Source: Tamarix chinensis
Lineage: Eukaryota; Streptophyta; Magnoliopsida; Caryophyllales; Tamaricaceae
Assembly: GCA_030549775.1 (NCBI GenBank)
Contig: CM060174.1
Span: forward strand, 72,357,466-72,421,465
Direction: 5' to 3'
DNA length: 64,000 nt
How positions within the stretch are numbered: position 1 is the first letter of the stretch; the number at the start of each line of letters is the position of its first letter. Under the pieces are notes generated by a model. The model searched no databases. It was not told the origin of the DNA and saw only the letters and a list, made by a program, of their open reading frames with translations. A program made the position numbers and the translations under genes. Below, in pieces: positions 51,475 through 63,400 of this stretch.

Positions 51475-52276
51475 TGTTGTGGGTCCAGCCCACATGTATT
51501 AGTAAAATGTGTATTTTGCTTTGTCTTAAGGAATGGGCATTTGATAGCATTTTTACTAATCTTGGATTAAGTCCAACTTGGGCTTATTATTTGGGCTTCT
51601 TAATTAAGCCTTTGGTATAAATACTTGCTTTACAAATTAGGGCAAGACATGAGAGGTGTGAATTCAGAAAGTCACACACAATTAGAAGCAAAAGAAGAGA
51701 GGAAGACAAAGGGTTGGAGAATCGTGATTTGCGATTGTTCAAGAATAGCGTTCAGAAATTTGTCGATCTCCGGAGTTTCCACCGTTGGATTTTTCTGAAA
51801 TTTGGTCAGCTTGTTGGGGACACATAGGGCCTCATTTTGAACGGTTGGATCGTCGTTTTGAGATCTGGTTTGTCTGTTATTGCAGCGGGATCGAAACTCT
51901 GATTTGTGGTGATAATCTTCACCTTTGATCTCTTCTTGCTTAAGCTCTTATGTATGTTCTTGTTGGTGGGTTGTGAATTGTTGTGAACTGATTTGGATGG
52001 TTCATTTTTCCCTCAATTTATCATAATAAGAGAAGGAAATAGGGTGGACTCCTCAAACGTCCCGTGGTTTTTACTCTTCACATCGAAGGGGTTTTCCACG
52101 TATAAATCGTGTGTTGATTGGTTTATTTTTCTGATCTATTTGCTTATGCTTGCTGCCCATAATTGGTGGATTTACTTTGGTGAATTATTTGTGGTAGATT
52201 TGGGTTCTATTGTTTGGTTGATTGTCTTGGTGTTGATCCTTGTGGGTATTGTCATATATTACCCGGGTCCTTTTCA
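51475..52276 (+). repeat. 5' LTR of the young copia
   Basis: 802 bp, TGTTGTGGGTCC to GGTCCTTTTCA. TATAAATA stands at 51616-51623, so the transcript should start near 51650. A frame with no stop runs from 51987 through the end of the LTR into gag. Confidence 0.95.
51616..51623 (+). promoter_or_regulatory. TATA box in the 5' LTR of the young copia
   Basis: TATAAATA, 142 bases into the LTR; the 3' LTR keeps the same box at 56600-56607. Confidence 0.7.
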
Positions 52277-52278
52277 AC

Positions 52279-52290
52279 TGGTATCAGAGC
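52279..52290 (+). other. Primer-binding site of the young copia
   Basis: TGGTATCAGAGC, two bases after the 5' LTR, complementary to the 3' end of plant initiator Met-tRNA. Confidence 0.9.
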
Positions 52291-52313
52291 TGTGGTTTAA
52301 TTTGACTGTTATT

Positions 52314-55300
52314 ATGGAGTCTAGTAGTAGCAGTTCAATGGTTAAATTGACATCAACCAATTATTCCATCTGGAGACCGATGATGGAGAATTTGTTATAC
52401 TGTAAAGACTTGTTTGACCCAATTGATTCAATCACAAATGAAGATGACACCATTAGTAAACCTGCAAAACCTGAAAAGATGGAAGATAGAGATTGGGAAA
52501 AGATGAAAAGAAAATCTTTGGGGACTATTAGACAATGGGTTGATATTAGTATTTTTAACCATGTGTCTCAAGAGTCCGACCCATATGATATGTGGAAGAA
52601 ATTGGAGGGTCTTTATGAAAGAAAGACCGCTCATAACAAAGCTTCATTAATCAAGAGACTTGTTAATTTGAAACTGAAAAGTGGAAAGTCAGTGTCAGAA
52701 CATCTTAGTGACTTCCAGGACATCATTAACAAGTTGACTACCATGAAAATTGTTCTTGATGATGAATTGCAGGCTTTGTTCTTGTTGAGTTCTTTTCCAG
52801 ATAGTTGGGAAACGTTGGTTGTGACTATTAGTAACTCTGCTCCGGATGGTGTGCTATCATTGGATGTGATCAAAGAAAGCATGTTCAATGAAGAGATAAG
52901 AAGAAAGGAGATGGGAGTTGATAATTCACAAGCTCTTGTTGTTGAGAACAGAGGAAGAGGCAAGAGTCGAGGTCCCAAAGGGCGTGGCAACTCAAAAGAA
53001 AGGTCCAAGTCCAGAGACAAGGAGACTAGGACATGTCATTATTGTAAGAAACCTGGCCACTTGAAAAAGTTTTGCTACAAGTGGAAGAGAGAGCAAGGCA
53101 AGATGCAAAATTCACAAAAGGAGGGAGATGATAAAAATACTGCAGCAACCGCTTCTAAAAGGGATGATGAGATCGCTTTGATTTGTGCAACTAATGATTG
53201 TAATCATGTTGAGAGTTCAGATTCAGAGTGGCTTGTAGATACAGGAGCTTCATACCATTGTGTTCCCAAAAGGGAGTACTTCATGAACTACCAAGCTGGT
53301 GATTTTGGTAGTGTTAAGATGGGAAACCAGAGCTCAGCAAGCATTGTTGGGTTAGGTGATGTTCGTGTGAAAACGAGTGTTGGGTGCATGCTTACATTGA
53401 AAAATGTGCGCCATATTCCTGATCTACGCCTTAACTTGTTATCTCCAAATGTCCCTGATCAAGAGGGATTTCGACATACCTTTGGTGATGGCAAGTGGAA
53501 ATTATCCAAAGGTTCTATGACAGTTGCTCGAGGCGAGTTGTGTTGTTCTTTATACAAGACATACTTGAATGTGTGTTCTGGTGAGTTGAATGCAGTGGAA
53601 GAAAAGAACTCTCCTAATTTGTGGCATCGAAGGCTAGGACATATGAGTGACAAGGGGTTGAAATTGTTAGCAGGTAAAGCTCTTATTCCTGTTGATAAAA
53701 CAATTTCTCTTGACCCTTGTGATCATTGTTTGGCAGGAAAACAACATAGAGCTTCCTTTGCTAGGAAGTCTACTAGAAGGCAAGATAAGTTGGAGCTAGT
53801 ATACTCTGATGTTTGTGGTCCTATTGAGCTGGAGTCTCTTGGTGGTAATAAATATTTTGTTACCTTTATTGATGATGCTACTCGGAAAACTTGGGTCTAC
53901 ATGATGAAGACAAAGAGTCAAGTTTTCGAGATTTTTCAGAAATTTCATGCCATGGTAGAAAGGGAGACAGAATGAAAGCTAAAGCGTCTTCGTTCAGACA
54001 ATGGTGGTGAATATACTTCTAACGAATTCAAGCATTATTGTTCACAACATGGCATTAGACATGAGAAGACAGAGCCCGGCACACCACAACACAATGGAGT
54101 TGCAGAGAGAATGAACAGAACCATTGTGGAGAAAGTGAGATGTATGCTTAGAATGTCAAATCTTCCTAATACATTCTGGGGTGAAGCAGTTCAGTGTGCA
54201 GTGTACTTGATCAACAGAGCTCCATCAATTCCTCTTGGCCTTGACATTCCTGAGAGAGTGTGGAAGGGATGCGATCCCACTTATTCACATCTGAGAGTTT
54301 TTGGGTGTAAGGCATATATGCATGTGCCGAAAGAACAGAGGTCAAAACTTGATTCCAAAACTCATCCTTGTGTGTTTGTTGGCTATGGTGATGAAGAGTA
54401 TGGTTTTAGACTATACGATCCAGATAAGAAGAAGGTAGTGAGAAGTAGAGATGTAGTATTCTTTGAGCACAAGACTGGTGCAGAGCTTTTGAATACAAGG
54501 TACTCTTCTTCCTCAGAATTGTTATTTGATTCTACTGATGTTTCTTCTTCTACTACTTCTGTTGAGCAGCCAGCAAATGATTATGTTGATGTGATACCTG
54601 ATGATGTTGGTGAGGTACAACCTGATAGTGGTGATGTACCAGTTCATGATGATGGTGATCATTCATATCATAGTGAGTCTTCATCTGATGAAGAAGAGCT
54701 TCATGAGGAAGAAATTTATGATGAAGAGGTTCATGAGCAGGGGGAGCAACCTATCCCTCAAGTGGAGGATACAGAGGTTCGAAGGTCAGTTAGAGAGCGT
54801 AAACCTTCAACAAAGTATCCAAGCTCAGAGTACATTCTAGTCACAGAAGATGGGGAGCCAGAGAGTTATCGGGAAGTATTGTCATCTGATGAGAAAAATA
54901 TTTGGCTCGATGCTATGAAGGAAGAAATGGATTCCTTGAAAAAGAATGATACTTATGAGTTAGTGAAGCCTCCCAAGGGCAGGAAAGTCTTGAAGAACAG
55001 GTGGGTTTTCAAGAACAAGAAAGATGGTGAGAAGATTGTGAAGCGGAAAGCCAGATTGGTGGTTAAGGGATGCAACCAGAAAAAGGGCATCGACTTTGAT
55101 GAAATCTTCTCTCCAGTGGTCAAAATGACATCTATCAGAACCGTGCTAGGTTTAGCTGCAAGTCTTGATCTTGAGTTGGAGCAACTTGATGTGAAAACTG
55201 CTTTCTTACATGGTGACTTGCAGGAAGAAATCTACATGGAGCAGCCTGAAGGATTTGAAGAGAAAGGGAAAGAGAAACTTGTTTGCAAGTTGAAGAAGAG

Positions 55301-56411
55301 TCTTTATGGGCTTAAACAGGCACCAAGGCAATGGTACCGAAAATTTGATTCGTTTATGATGAGTAATGGTTATAAACGAACTTCTGCCGATCCTTGTGTG
55401 TATTTCAGAAAGTTCCCTGGAGGTAAATTTATCATCCTTCTACTATATGTTGATGATATGCTGATAGTTGGACAAGATGCAAATATGATTCAAAATTTGA
55501 AGAAAGACTTGTCCAAGTCATTTGACATGAAAGACTTAGGTCCAGCAAAGCAAATCTTAGGCATGGAGATTGCTCGTGACAGGAAAGCTGGGAAATTGTG
55601 GCTATCACAAGAAAAGTATATTGAACGGGTGCTTGAAAGGTTCAATATGAAAGATGCCAAGCCTGTTAATACACCACTAGCTACTCATTTCAAGCTAAGC
55701 AAGAGAGATTGTCCTACAACAGAGAAGGAGAAAGAAAGTATGTCATCTGTTCCTTACTCTTCTGCTGTTGGTTCTCTAATGTATGCTATGGTGTATACCA
55801 GGCCAGATATTGCACATGCTGTTGGTTTGGTGAGCAGATACTTGTTTAATCCGGTTAAGGCTCACTGGGAAGCTGTGAAGTGGATTTTCAGATACTTGCA
55901 GGGCACTTCCAAATTGATTTTGTGTTATGGAGGTGGAAAACCTATACTTGAAGGCTACACTGATGCAGACATGGCTGGTGATTTTGATAACAGAAAGTCT
56001 ACCTCAGGTTATGTGTTTACATTTTCAGGGGGAGCCATTTCATGGCAATCCAAGTTACAAAAGTGTGTAGCATTGTCCACAACTGAGGCAGAGTATATTG
56101 CGGCCGTGGAAGCAAGTAAAGAGATTTTATGGCTTAAGAGGTTCCTTCGAGAGTTGGGTTTGAGGCAAGGTGAGTATGTAGTATTCTGTGATAGTCAGAG
56201 TGCTATTGACTTGAGCAAGAATGCAATGTATCACGCTCGCACCAAGCATATTGATGTTAGATATCATTGGTTGAGGAATGTGATCGAGGAGAAGCATTTG
56301 AAACTGAAGAAAGTCCACACAAATAAGAATGGTGCAGATATGTTGACAAAGGTAGTCCTTGGAAGCAAGCTTGAAGTTTGTGATAAGCTTGCTGGGATGA
56401 AGGTCAAGTGA
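52314..56411 (+). pseudogene. Copia Gag-Pol polyprotein with one internal stop
   Basis: 1366 codons in one frame, interrupted only by TGA at 53973-53975 (codon 554). Order: Gag (DMWKKLEGLYERKTAHNKAS); zinc knuckle CHYCKKPGHLKKFC (about 53034-53075); protease WLVDTGASYHC (about 53230); pre-integrase LWHRRLGHMSDKGLK; integrase with YSDVCGP before the stop and RSDNGGEY and TPQHNGVAERMNRT after it; reverse transcriptase with QLDVKTAFLHGDLQEEIY and LLLYVDDMLIVG; and RNase H with GYTDADMAGDFDNRKSTSGY, FCDSQSAIDLSKN and KNGADMLTK. The stop falls between the first and second catalytic Asp of the integrase, so this copy cannot make a complete polyprotein by itself. Such elements replicate through RNA in cytoplasmic particles. 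Confidence 0.93.
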
Positions 56412-56446
56412 TCATGGAAGTGATCGTGTCTTCCCCGCATTGGGCT

Positions 56447-56457
56447 GGAGGGGGAGA
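56447..56457 (+). other. Polypurine tract of the young copia
   Basis: GGAGGGGGAGA, one base before the 3' LTR; it primes plus-strand DNA synthesis in this class of element. Confidence 0.85.
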
Positions 56458-56458
56458 T

Positions 56459-57260
56459 TGTTGTGGGTCCAGCCCACATGTATTAGTAAAATGTGTATTT
56501 TGCTTTGTCTTAAGGAATGAGCATTTGATAGCATTTTTACTAATCTTGGATTAAGTCCAACTTGGGCTTATTATTTGGGCTTCTTAATTAAGCCTTTGGT
56601 ATAAATACTTGCTTTACAAATTAGGGCAAGACATGAGAGGTGTGAATTCAGAAAGTCACACACAATTAGAAGCAAAAGAAGAGAGGAAGACAAAGGGTTG
56701 GAGAATCGTGATTTGCGATTGTTCAAGAACAGCGTTCAGAAATTTGTCGATCGCCGGAGTTTCCACCGTTGGATTTTGCTGAAATTTGGTCAGCTTGTTG
56801 GGGACACATAGGGCCTCATTTTGAACGGTTGGATCGTCGTTTTGAGATCTGGTTTGTCTGTTATTGCAGCGGGATCGAAACTCTGATTTGTGGTGATAAT
56901 CTTCACCTTTGATCTCTTCTTGCTTAAGCTCTTATGTATGTTCTTGTTGGTGGGTTGTGAATTGTTGTGAACTGATTTGGATGGTTCATTTTGCCCTCAA
57001 TTTATCATAATAAGAGAAGGAAATAGGGTGGACTCCTCAAACGTCCCGTGGTTTTTACTCTTCACATCGAAGGGGTTTTCCACGTATAAATCGTGTGTTG
57101 ATTGGTTTATTTTTCTGATCTATTTGCTTATGCTTGCTGCCCATAATTGGTGGATTTACTTTGGTGAATTATTTGTGGTAGATTTGGGTTCTATTGTTTG
57201 GTTGATTGTCTTGGTGTTGATCCTTGTGGGTATTGTCATATATTACCCGGGTCCTTATCA
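56459..57260 (+). repeat. 3' LTR of the young copia
   Basis: 802 bp, ending GGTCCTTATCA. It differs from the 5' LTR at six sites seen by eye, and is followed by the target duplication CTTTG. Confidence 0.95.
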
Positions 57261-57265
57261 CTTTG

Positions 57266-58740
57266 CTCCCTTCTAATACGTGCAAAAAACACGTATCGGA
57301 TGCAATATTTTTGGGTTTGTGGTTATAAAACATTGCCCTATGTTTTCAGATATTCTTTCAACCTACATTCAGTACAGTTTATATGCCTGATCTCATTATC
57401 TTTTGCTGGAAGCTAGTTCTTTTGTCAAGTCTTGTTAATTGAGCTGGGATTGTGATGCAGGGCATGGGAGATGAAGGGGAATTAGGAAGGAGAGGAAGAC
57501 TCAACATCAATTTTTTAATGATCTCAAAATTTTTCAATGCCAATCGCACACGCGAGGGCCATATATGTATAGGTCAGAATAATGTGAAATACTAAACTTA
57601 ACACGAGAAAAGGAGAGAAACATTGTTGACTAAGAGAGTTATTCCTAATCCTAAATTGATACTTCTTAAAGAAGTATTTCTTTCCTAAAATAACATCAAT
57701 CTGCACTCCCATGTCAGTCTGAATATAAGTTATGGTTTTTTTGAGATGGATGAACCTCGCCTCCTGGGGGGGGGGGGTAGCCATAAAATCCGCAGCATGC
57801 GTGTGCACGTGCAGCATCTTGTCAGCCTTGTTAAGACTCTATGTCTATAATAATGCTCTAAGCATTAAAAACTGTCAATGTGGGAAATGGGCAGGTGTGC
57901 GGGGGCATTGTACAGGTTTCTTGGGCTATTTCTTTTGACCAGACATGGTCTTAGGAGGATGTTTTTTCCCAGTTTAGGTCTCATTTTCATCCTCGGGCTT
58001 TTAATTGTAATTGATGACTTGAAGATTTTGACAGCTGCTTAGACATTGCAAATTTGATCTTTTTTGTTTGGCCTTGATAGTGGTTTCGGCCTGCTGGGGA
58101 CAGGCGAGTGGGCTTGGTAGATTGACTCATTTTTCTGTACATGAAATATTTGTGCACCTCTCCGGTGATCCAAATTATTTTTTGGTGCATGAATGTCTCC
58201 TGTGTCTTGTGATAGCATTGTGTGTATCCTGCTTGCCTTTATGTCATTATCCATGTCTTTTTTTTTAATCATTGATGTGTTGATGCGGGAATCTCAAATG
58301 ACATGATTGGTTCATCTGGTTCTTGTTATAAGTTAGCTTTTGACTCGTTCCCATTATTTTTTTTTTGGAAAAAGACTGGATCCCAATATTTATGTGTTTC
58401 ATGGGGCTAGATTATGCATTCCTTTGTACTATAATAAATGTCTCATAGCAGCCTGGCAAGATGCCAAATCCTTGTGTCTATCTTGTAGGTGTTTCTTAGT
58501 GGACGCTCAGGTCTATTAAGGCATACTGAGTTTGTAGCTATGTTTGCTCGATTAATTCTGAGATTTCTTCCAATCAAATAAGGTCTCCCTTCCTTCGTAT
58601 TCGGGGCATATGTATATTGTCAATCGGAAGTCTAGTGTAGAACTACCTATTATTGATTTAATAATGAACTTTCCTAGTAGTGGAATGCGACAGCTGTAAT
58701 AAATGAACTAAAGTGAATAACCTGTGTCCTTCTACTTCTG
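57266..58740. other. Intergenic DNA right of the young copia
   Basis: No gene was recognised. A run of 11 or more G residues lies near 57767. A fair splice acceptor (TGTGATGCAG at 57451-57460) precedes a short open stretch, but no further exon could be linked to it. Confidence 0.35.
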
Positions 58741-58744
58741 AGAG

Positions 58745-58978
58745 GCAGTGAAAGAAGAGTTGGTAAAATCTTTCATTTGGTCGATGCCGAACCGACTAAG
58801 TGACTATTCTAAGAAAGGTGAAAAGGGCATTCGTGGAGTGGAGTGGAGTGGAATGGTTGGAAATAATAATTGGTACCATGCACGCCAAATTAAGCTGGCA
58901 AAAGCATGCTATAGAAGATTTTATGATGATAATTCTGGGTCCCAGTCTTTATTTCTCTCTTGGGATCTGCTAATGTAA
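58745..58978 (+). other. Coding-like open frame, unidentified
   Basis: An open frame follows an AG and reads AVKEELVKSFIWSMPNRL, then SDYSKKGEKGIRGVEWSGMV, then NWYHARQIKLAKACYRRFYD. It has no ATG near its start, so if real it would be an internal exon. No domain was recognised and no partner exons were found. It could be a relic of the same gene as 49875-50286, but nothing ties them together. Confidence 0.25.
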
Positions 58979-60478
58979 TTGCCTGTCTATACAACTGACT
59001 ATTAGTTTATTTAAGCTTCTATTTGGACTGATTGATTGAGATGATTTGTGTTTGCAGTTCTCCTCACTGTATACTTTTAACATCTGTCATAAACTGTCAT
59101 ACCTTCACGTATACAAACACTAGTTTTACTCGTCAATTGTTATCGTGTTCATGTTTTAAGTATAGTGTATATACACTCCAAGGGTCTTACCTATTTACCG
59201 TCTGCCGTTGATACAACATTAGGAATATATTATTACAAAATATCACTCCTGAAAAGTTGTGTTGAACCGGAAATAGTTTTCTGCCAGAGATTGAAGTGTG
59301 ATACTGCCCGTTACTAGTTTTGGAAGCTTAATCATATTCTTATATTGGTTGCTTACCGGGACATTCTTATTGGTAGCTTGTTTTCACATTCATATTAGCT
59401 GTATTGTTATGTTATAGGGCATCAAATCAAAAATAGCAGTGTCAAGTGTGTCTAAAATTTTGGTAACTAATATGCTGAAACGAAGATGAAATGATCTATA
59501 TTAAAAATTTTGAATATATATTTGCTGAAAATAATTTATGGTAAATCGTGAGTTTTGAACTTTTTCAAAATGTGATAGGTCACATCAGCAGAAACGCACG
59601 AATAAGTTAGATTGTCAAACAATAGTCGTCTCCGGAATTGTCAATTACATTATTTTTATATCAAAAATATCTCCAGCTGCTCATGTTTCCTTTATAATAT
59701 GAGAATTTTGAAAAGGGTTACAACTTACAACCCTTGTGACCTTGTCCTAATACCGAAGTTTTACGTTGAGAATGAAAAGTTTTCTGTCTTTTCTTTTTCC
59801 TGAACTTTTTTTTTCTCTGTTATGTTTAGGCAATTAAATATTGGTTTTGATACATAATATCCAACGATATTTATTAGATTTTAAAATTAACCAATACACG
59901 ATTATTTTAGAATTATACATATATATTGGTAACATATTGATTATCAGCCCATATTTGTTGTGGGAAAAAAAAAACTGTTACTTAAAATATTATTCACAGT
60001 ACTCTAATATTGTGACATGGCGATGGCGGTTTTATTTATAAAGCATATAAGGGGCTAGATCATTGGCATAATGCAGGATTGCTAGACTTTGCTATGTTTT
60101 GTTACACACGGTGTTGAAAAGTATAAACGCGTAAGGGTCTCGGATTCTTTCATGCCACAACAGCCCCGGCAATTATGGTAGATGGTGCAATAAAACCTTT
60201 GATAAGTGATGATTCTGCATATATTTTCCATAAAAAGCAAACCATAAACTCATATGTAAAGCACAGAAGAGGTTGGGGAGTTACTCCACCATCACATTCC
60301 ACCGTTCATCTTCCTGTTCTTCCCTCCTTTTCCTTTGAGAAAGCTAATGAAATATAACTATACTAAAAGATCAGAGTAAAGAACAACTTCATAGTTCATA
60401 GACACACAAAAGACTCGTGGCTTATGGATACTAGCTTGATTGTTTCCAAACAGGAACCTTGTTTGCTCTTGTTGACGT
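58979..60478. other. AT-rich DNA including the probable WAT1 3' untranslated region
   Basis: No gene is seen. The 3' untranslated region of the minus-strand WAT1 gene should occupy the right-hand few hundred bases. Confidence 0.4.
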
Positions 60479-63400
60479 TCAAACGTTTTCTGTTGGGAGG
60501 AGTGGCTGAGTAAGGGATAACTTGTGGCTTGGTCCTCTGCTGCTGCCATGCTCTGCTTGGGGCTGAATTGCGGCCTTTTCCATTGCTGTAAATTTTGCCT
60601 CTGCACTCTTGCCCCACAAGACTAAATACAATCCAGCTATGATTAATATTGCTCCGATGATCCTGTTTCATCCATTCACGTTAATACTAAGGTAGTATTT
60701 GGTAAACCTTATTATTTTTTCATTATCTAATAATATATACTTTAGGTCGTTTGTTTTACGTTATTATTTTTAGATCATTATAATCTTGTTTTCTATAACT
60801 TATTATTACCTTATAAGTAGGTCTCACCAATTTCAAATAAGTACCAAAAGACCTTATATTATTTATTTTTATTATAAAAATATCATTTATTAATAAACTT
60901 CACCAACCCCCAGCCACATATCTAAAATTGTTATTATATATCAATTGATTTTATTTTAGATATGTTACCAAATACTATTATTATTTTAGACGTATTTATA
61001 TTCAAATAATTTGTATCTATCAGATATTTTACTATACTATTACTTTACATATTCTTACTTCTGATAAGAATCAGGTCATGCCCAAATGATACCTAAATAG
61101 TTAAAGATGTTGTGTAGGGGCCGTCTTTAGTTCCTTTATGATTTTCAGGTGAAAGTTCATTATTTGTTAAAGTTTTGTGTTCCCAGTGATGCATGTGACA
61201 TTTCAACATTGGACCTGTGGTTGTAGTCCTAGTTTTATATTGAACTATTGGTGTTCCATAGCTCGAGGCTTGGAGATCTAATAGCTTTTGATTAATATGT
61301 TTATTACTTATTCACTATTATTTTGTAGGATTCGATATTGTTCAATCAGGCTTTTATTTTATCTTTGTTATGCTTGGGTTATTTTCATTAGGTTGTTTCT
61401 CTATAAAAAGGGCTTAATGTAATAATTTTTGGGCGGGTTTGTAATTATTGGCATTGAGTGGAGCGTGAAAAATAAAAAGTAGGTGTTTACCCTGCATCAC
61501 CTAATCCAACAAATCCATAGTAGCTGAAGTTTTACATAAAACACGTTTTCCATCATGATAGGTTGGGATGGGAGTATGTAATCAAGCGTATGGTTAATTC
61601 TATGCAGACCATGTAGGGTCCATTAAATTCCATGATTGATTTTGCGAAACAAGCATGATTGACCAGCCTCTGATTTAGTTTCTACTTTATATCATCTTTC
61701 ATTTTATCTTCTTTGAGCGAGGCTTTGCTTATTCCGCGTATGTTACGGATAGTGAAAGGTGAGGGGACAAGAGTTTGGGCAGAAACATGTGAGAGACCTA
61801 TGAGGAATAAAATATTAAGTAGAAAATACTGACCCTCCCAAGTAGAATTCTTCTCCCAAAGTAATGGATGCCATAATGGCGACAACCAAGGTCTGCACAG
61901 GCTGATAAACCGCCACAAACACAGGGCCTCCCCTGTCGATGCACCATATCTGTACAGCGAAAGCAATCCCTGATGCTACCACACCCTGCACCACCAACCA
62001 ACAAAAATCCATTTTCAAGACATATCGAAATGCAATCTTAAAGCTCTCGGCCATTGTTCAGCTGTTACCATGGTACAAAGTCTAGCTGAACAAAATTTGT
62101 TGACATCGAACTACTAATATTATAGTATCATCAAATCGATAAATATGTCAGAGATGGTATATAAGACGCGCGGTAACATTTCTTAGGATATGAATTTTAT
62201 ATAACTAGTAGGCTCCCCACTGCTTCTAGGCTTAACATTAATTTATGGCGGTTCCCTTATTAATGGACGACAGCTTTCATTGCGCAGGTTTTATGTCGGC
62301 TATTTTTTTACTGTCAGGTGTTGATACACTACTACTTTCTTAAACAAGACTTCAACTTCAGACCAGATAGCTAATGAGATAGAAAATCTCTGGATTGCTT
62401 ATTCTTTTATCTGCTGATTGTTTCTGAATATACAATGCTTTGAACTTATCAAGTTTTGGGTGGTATGGTGATCTTTTTTGTTTCTGGTTACAAACCTCCT
62501 TATGTTGCTGATTTATAATTTCTGAGGCTAGCAGATTGTCAAATACTTTTGAGCCAAATTGATACCAGTAGTCAGAGTCATATTGTCCGTGCATTAGAAG
62601 GAACCAGAATAAGAAGCTTCACAGGGACAAAAAAAAAAGAAAAAGAAAAAAGCTTCGAATAATATGAGCTCATGAAAATATGTATTTCTGGCTTATTAGA
62701 AGTTATAAATGAAAGAAGGCCAAGTTACTCACAGCGTAGAGGACAGTGAAGACTTCACCACCCGAGTGGAAGCGCCAAGCATCTAGGTCTGTCTCGAGGA
62801 AAGCTGCAATGATTAGGAACTGTATGACACCGAAGAAGCAAGTGTAAGAGGTGACCGAGAGGCGAGCTGGGTACTTCTTGAGGACTGGGGCTTGCAAAAC
62901 GAGCCAGCCAGACCAAGACAGGCAATGGCCGATCAGGAAGATGCAACCGAGTGTCCAGTTCTTGCCGCTGGCATCTCCTAGTGAGGGAAACAATGAATTT
63001 GAATGTTGTAGTGGTGGAGTTGGGCTGTAAATGGTAGGACCTTTGTATAATGTTATCACTGAAGCTCCAGCCACACAAAGTAATGTTCCAACCACCTTTG
63101 ATATACCATCCTTCCTGTTTAGCCTCACTTTTTCTATCCTGCATTATCAAAATGCCAAATACTTAGTCCATACCTGTTCTTGATCAGATGATTAAGAGCG
63201 CATAATGATGTTTTATATTCTATTGCTTTAGATTTCTCCACGTTAAGTTTTATCCTTTAAACAGAACTCCTGGAATTTTTTTAATTGTGTAAATTCAGCT
63301 ATTTGGTAAATTTAGCTAGAACACCAAAAATTCTCTTCTATTTGATAATTTACTTACAACTGACTTCTTATTTTAATGTCAGTTTAGCTAGCTTGTAAAG

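Larger units (their letters stand above)
51475..57260 (+). mobile_element. Young, nearly intact copia retrotransposon
   Basis: Two LTRs of exactly 802 bp (51475-52276 and 56459-57260) differ by six substitutions by eye (about 0.75 percent). An exact 5-bp target duplication (CTTTG, 51470-51474 and 57261-57265) flanks the element. A perfect Met-tRNA primer site (TGGTATCAGAGC, 52279-52290) follows the 5' LTR, and a purine tract (GGAGGGGGAGA) precedes the 3' LTR. The interior is one long frame from 52314 to 56411 with one stop. Motif order and wording resemble the Tork/Tnt1 branch; this placement is inference. Confidence 0.95.

Noticed and set aside
60358..60671. Two minus-strand open frames of 82 and 91 codons
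   Set aside because: They are other frames of the last WAT1 exon; the spliced frame gives the family's C-terminus.
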